Assembly: GCA_030638455.1 (NCBI GenBank)
Contig: DAOWEP010000029.1
Location: forward strand, 1-24,284
Direction: 5' to 3'
DNA length: 24,284 nucleotides
From: Gammaproteobacteria bacterium
Lineage (GTDB): Bacteria; Pseudomonadota; Gammaproteobacteria; DAOWEP01
How positions within the stretch are numbered: the stretch's first letter is position 1; each line of letters begins with the position of its first letter. Both the position numbers and the translations under genes were made by a program. The notes under the pieces were generated by a model. That model saw nothing but the letters and a program-made list of their open reading frames with translations. It was not told the origin of the DNA and did not search any database. This document shows positions 23,344 through 24,284 of this stretch, in pieces.

Positions 23344-24036
23344 TTATCGCCGCAGAATAGCCAGCCATCTGGCCAGGTTTAGCAGGCTGGCAAGTGAGCC
23401 AGATACATAGGTCAGGGCTGCTGCCGCCAGTATCTTTCTTGCATCTTTGTACTCATTTGCTGATATGTACTCACCTGCTTGCAGTATCGGCAGCGCGCGC
23501 TTAAAGCTCGCATCCCATTCCACCGGAAGTGTTACCAGGTGAACAATGGTGCTCAGTGCCATACTGGCAATACCAAGCAGGAAGATGATCAGTCCTACCT
23601 GAGGTGAGCGTGATATAAGGCCAAGTACCGGGATGAGAACCATCAGCAATGCGCCCAGTTTCTGTGCGCCGAGCGCAAAAATTCCCAGGTAATGACGAAG
23701 CTTGAAAGGGGTATAACCTGTCTGGTGCTGAATAGCGTGTCCTACCTCATGGGCGGCAACCGTAATAGCAGTTAGTGATTTACCTTCCAGCTTGTCCTGC
23801 GTTAATCGTACAGCTCTTTTTAGTGGGTCATAGTGGTCACCTGAATCTGATTTTTCTACTTTAATTCCTTGCAGGCCAAGTGTTTCGATCAGGTGTTCGG
23901 CCAGTTCACCCCCGGTTCCGGGAAAGTGATCCTGTTGTACGCTATGTTTTTCCAGTACTTGCTTTGTCCAGTATTGAGGGCCATATAACAGAGCGAACAC
24001 CAGAATTACTGCGATGACGATGAGAATAATATGCAT
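23344..24036 (-). CDS. YugP-like membrane zinc metallopeptidase
   Basis: A 230-residue protein of the neutral zinc metallopeptidase family represented by YugP of Bacillus (about 225 residues). It starts with a membrane helix (MHIILIVIAVILVFALLYGP), then LEKHSVQQDHFPGTGGELAEHLIETLGL and YDPLKRAVRLTQDKLEGKSLTAITVAAHEVGHAIQHQTGY, containing the HExxH zinc site HEVGH. Three more helices follow with the conserved HLVTLPVEWDASFKRALPIL and a late AALTYVSGSLASLL. Its substrates are unknown. The frame is open upstream to 24174, but those 46 extra codons lie in a palindromic repeat and do not look like the family, so the ATG at 24036 is preferred; AGAGG (minus strand, 24046-24050) is 9 nt upstream and lies inside the repeat's end. 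Confidence 0.9.
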   Translation of the reverse strand: MHIILIVIAVILVFALLYGPQYWTKQVLEKHSVQQDHFPGTGGELAEHLIETLGLQGIKVEKSDSGDHYDPLKRAVRLTQDKLEGKSLTAITVAAHEVGHAIQHQTGYTPFKLRHYLGIFALGAQKLGALLMVLIPVLGLISRSPQVGLIIFLLGIASMALSTIVHLVTLPVEWDASFKRALPILQAGEYISANEYKDARKILAAAALTYVSGSLASLLNLARWLAILRR

Positions 24037-24041
24037 GTTAA

Positions 24042-24284
24042 GGAACCTCTGATTTATTCTGGACGAAGTAGATTGTGGTCTAAAATGTTCAGATTTATGA
24101 TGCCCTTTGGGTGCAAGGCGCGAATCGCACGTAAAGCTTCCGCATCCCTGCTCACGTCCCTTACCTGCATCCATGCAGGCAATAGCGGGCTATTGCGAAC
24201 GACTGCATGGATGCAGAAGGTAGAGCAACGCATGGAGCGGTTGCCGAGATTCGGAACGCAGAAGCTGGATATTTTAGACACAAG
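24042..24284. repeat. Palindromic MITE-like repeat element (truncated by the window edge)
   Basis: A non-coding block with nested inverted repeats. Centre: GCAATAGC (24179-24186) / GCTATTGC (24189-24196) with a GG loop. Next: CTGCATCCATGCAG (24165-24178) / CTGCATGGATGCAG (24203-24216), a perfect 14-bp pair. Farther out: AGCTTC (24135-24140) / GAAGCT (24261-24266). Outermost: TTGTGGTCTAAAAT (24073-24086) pairs with ATTTTAGACACAA (24271-24283) with one bulged base. The left end begins GGAACCTCTGATTTATTCTG (24042-24061), which looks like an insertion-sequence or MITE terminal repeat; symmetry predicts its mirror copy near position 24315, beyond the window. No transposase is visible, hence a non-autonomous element or a large folded RNA/DNA repeat. 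Confidence 0.6.

Noticed and set aside
24037..24174. 46-residue N-terminal extension of the zinc peptidase
   Set aside because: It lies almost wholly inside the palindromic repeat, resembles no part of the family and precedes a well-placed ATG with its own Shine-Dalgarno.
24054..24281. Separate 75-residue minus-strand reading frame at the right edge
   Set aside because: It coincides with the nested inverted repeats and shows no protein-like pattern; it is an open frame produced by the repeat.
1..24284. CRISPR arrays, tRNA or rRNA genes, transposase genes, toxin-antitoxin pairs
   Set aside because: Looked for on both strands; no regularly spaced repeats, cloverleaf or rRNA-like stretches, or matching protein motifs were seen.

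Overview
The window carries the conserved gammaproteobacterial block glnD-map / rpsB-tsf-pyrH-frr-uppS-cdsA-dxr-rseP-bamA-skp-lpxD-fabZ-lpxA-lpxB-rnhB. Gene order, the presence of skp and lpxABD (a Gram-negative outer membrane) and the protein motifs all point to a Gammaproteobacterium of moderate to low GC. I cannot name the genus from sequence alone.

Layout. 1-1142 (minus) is the near-complete end of dapC (lysine/diaminopimelate synthesis), which runs off the left edge. Divergent from it are an EamA-type drug/metabolite transporter and a small VOC/glyoxalase-fold protein (1241-2506). glnD and map (2552-6023, minus) follow, then a 231-bp divergent control region with a good rpsB promoter that has a GC-rich discriminator. 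The long plus-strand run 6255-21342 covers translation (S2, EF-Ts, RRF), UMP kinase, undecaprenyl-PP and CDP-diacylglycerol synthesis, the isoprenoid enzyme DXR, envelope-stress protease RseP, outer-membrane assembly (BamA, Skp) and lipid A synthesis (LpxD, FabZ, LpxA, LpxB), ending with RNase HII. Where many relatives continue with dnaE, this genome has a minus-strand methyl-accepting chemotaxis protein and a YugP-like membrane zinc peptidase. The right edge (24042-24284) is a non-coding, deeply palindromic repeat element that is cut by the window end.

Most of the genes act together in building the cell envelope: UppS supplies the lipid carrier, CdsA the phospholipid precursor, DXR the isoprene units, LpxA/D/B lipid A, FabZ the fatty acids shared by phospholipid and lipid A, and BamA/Skp/RseP outer-membrane protein assembly and its stress signalling.

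The block is largely ordinary housekeeping DNA; I did not find a clearly new multi-gene system. The points that merit a second look are: (i) S2 carries a lysine-rich, histone-H1-like C-terminal tail of about 104 residues; (ii) cdsA is split in two frames at a T-run, with an ATGA overlap; (iii) the palindromic element at the right edge, whose end appears to supply the ribosome binding site of the zinc peptidase; (iv) structured RNA candidates in the rpsB leader, the rpsB-tsf gap and the tsf-pyrH gap; (v) non-ATG starts for lpxA and the chemoreceptor, each supported by a well-placed Shine-Dalgarno sequence. No intergenic stretch exceeds 300 bp.
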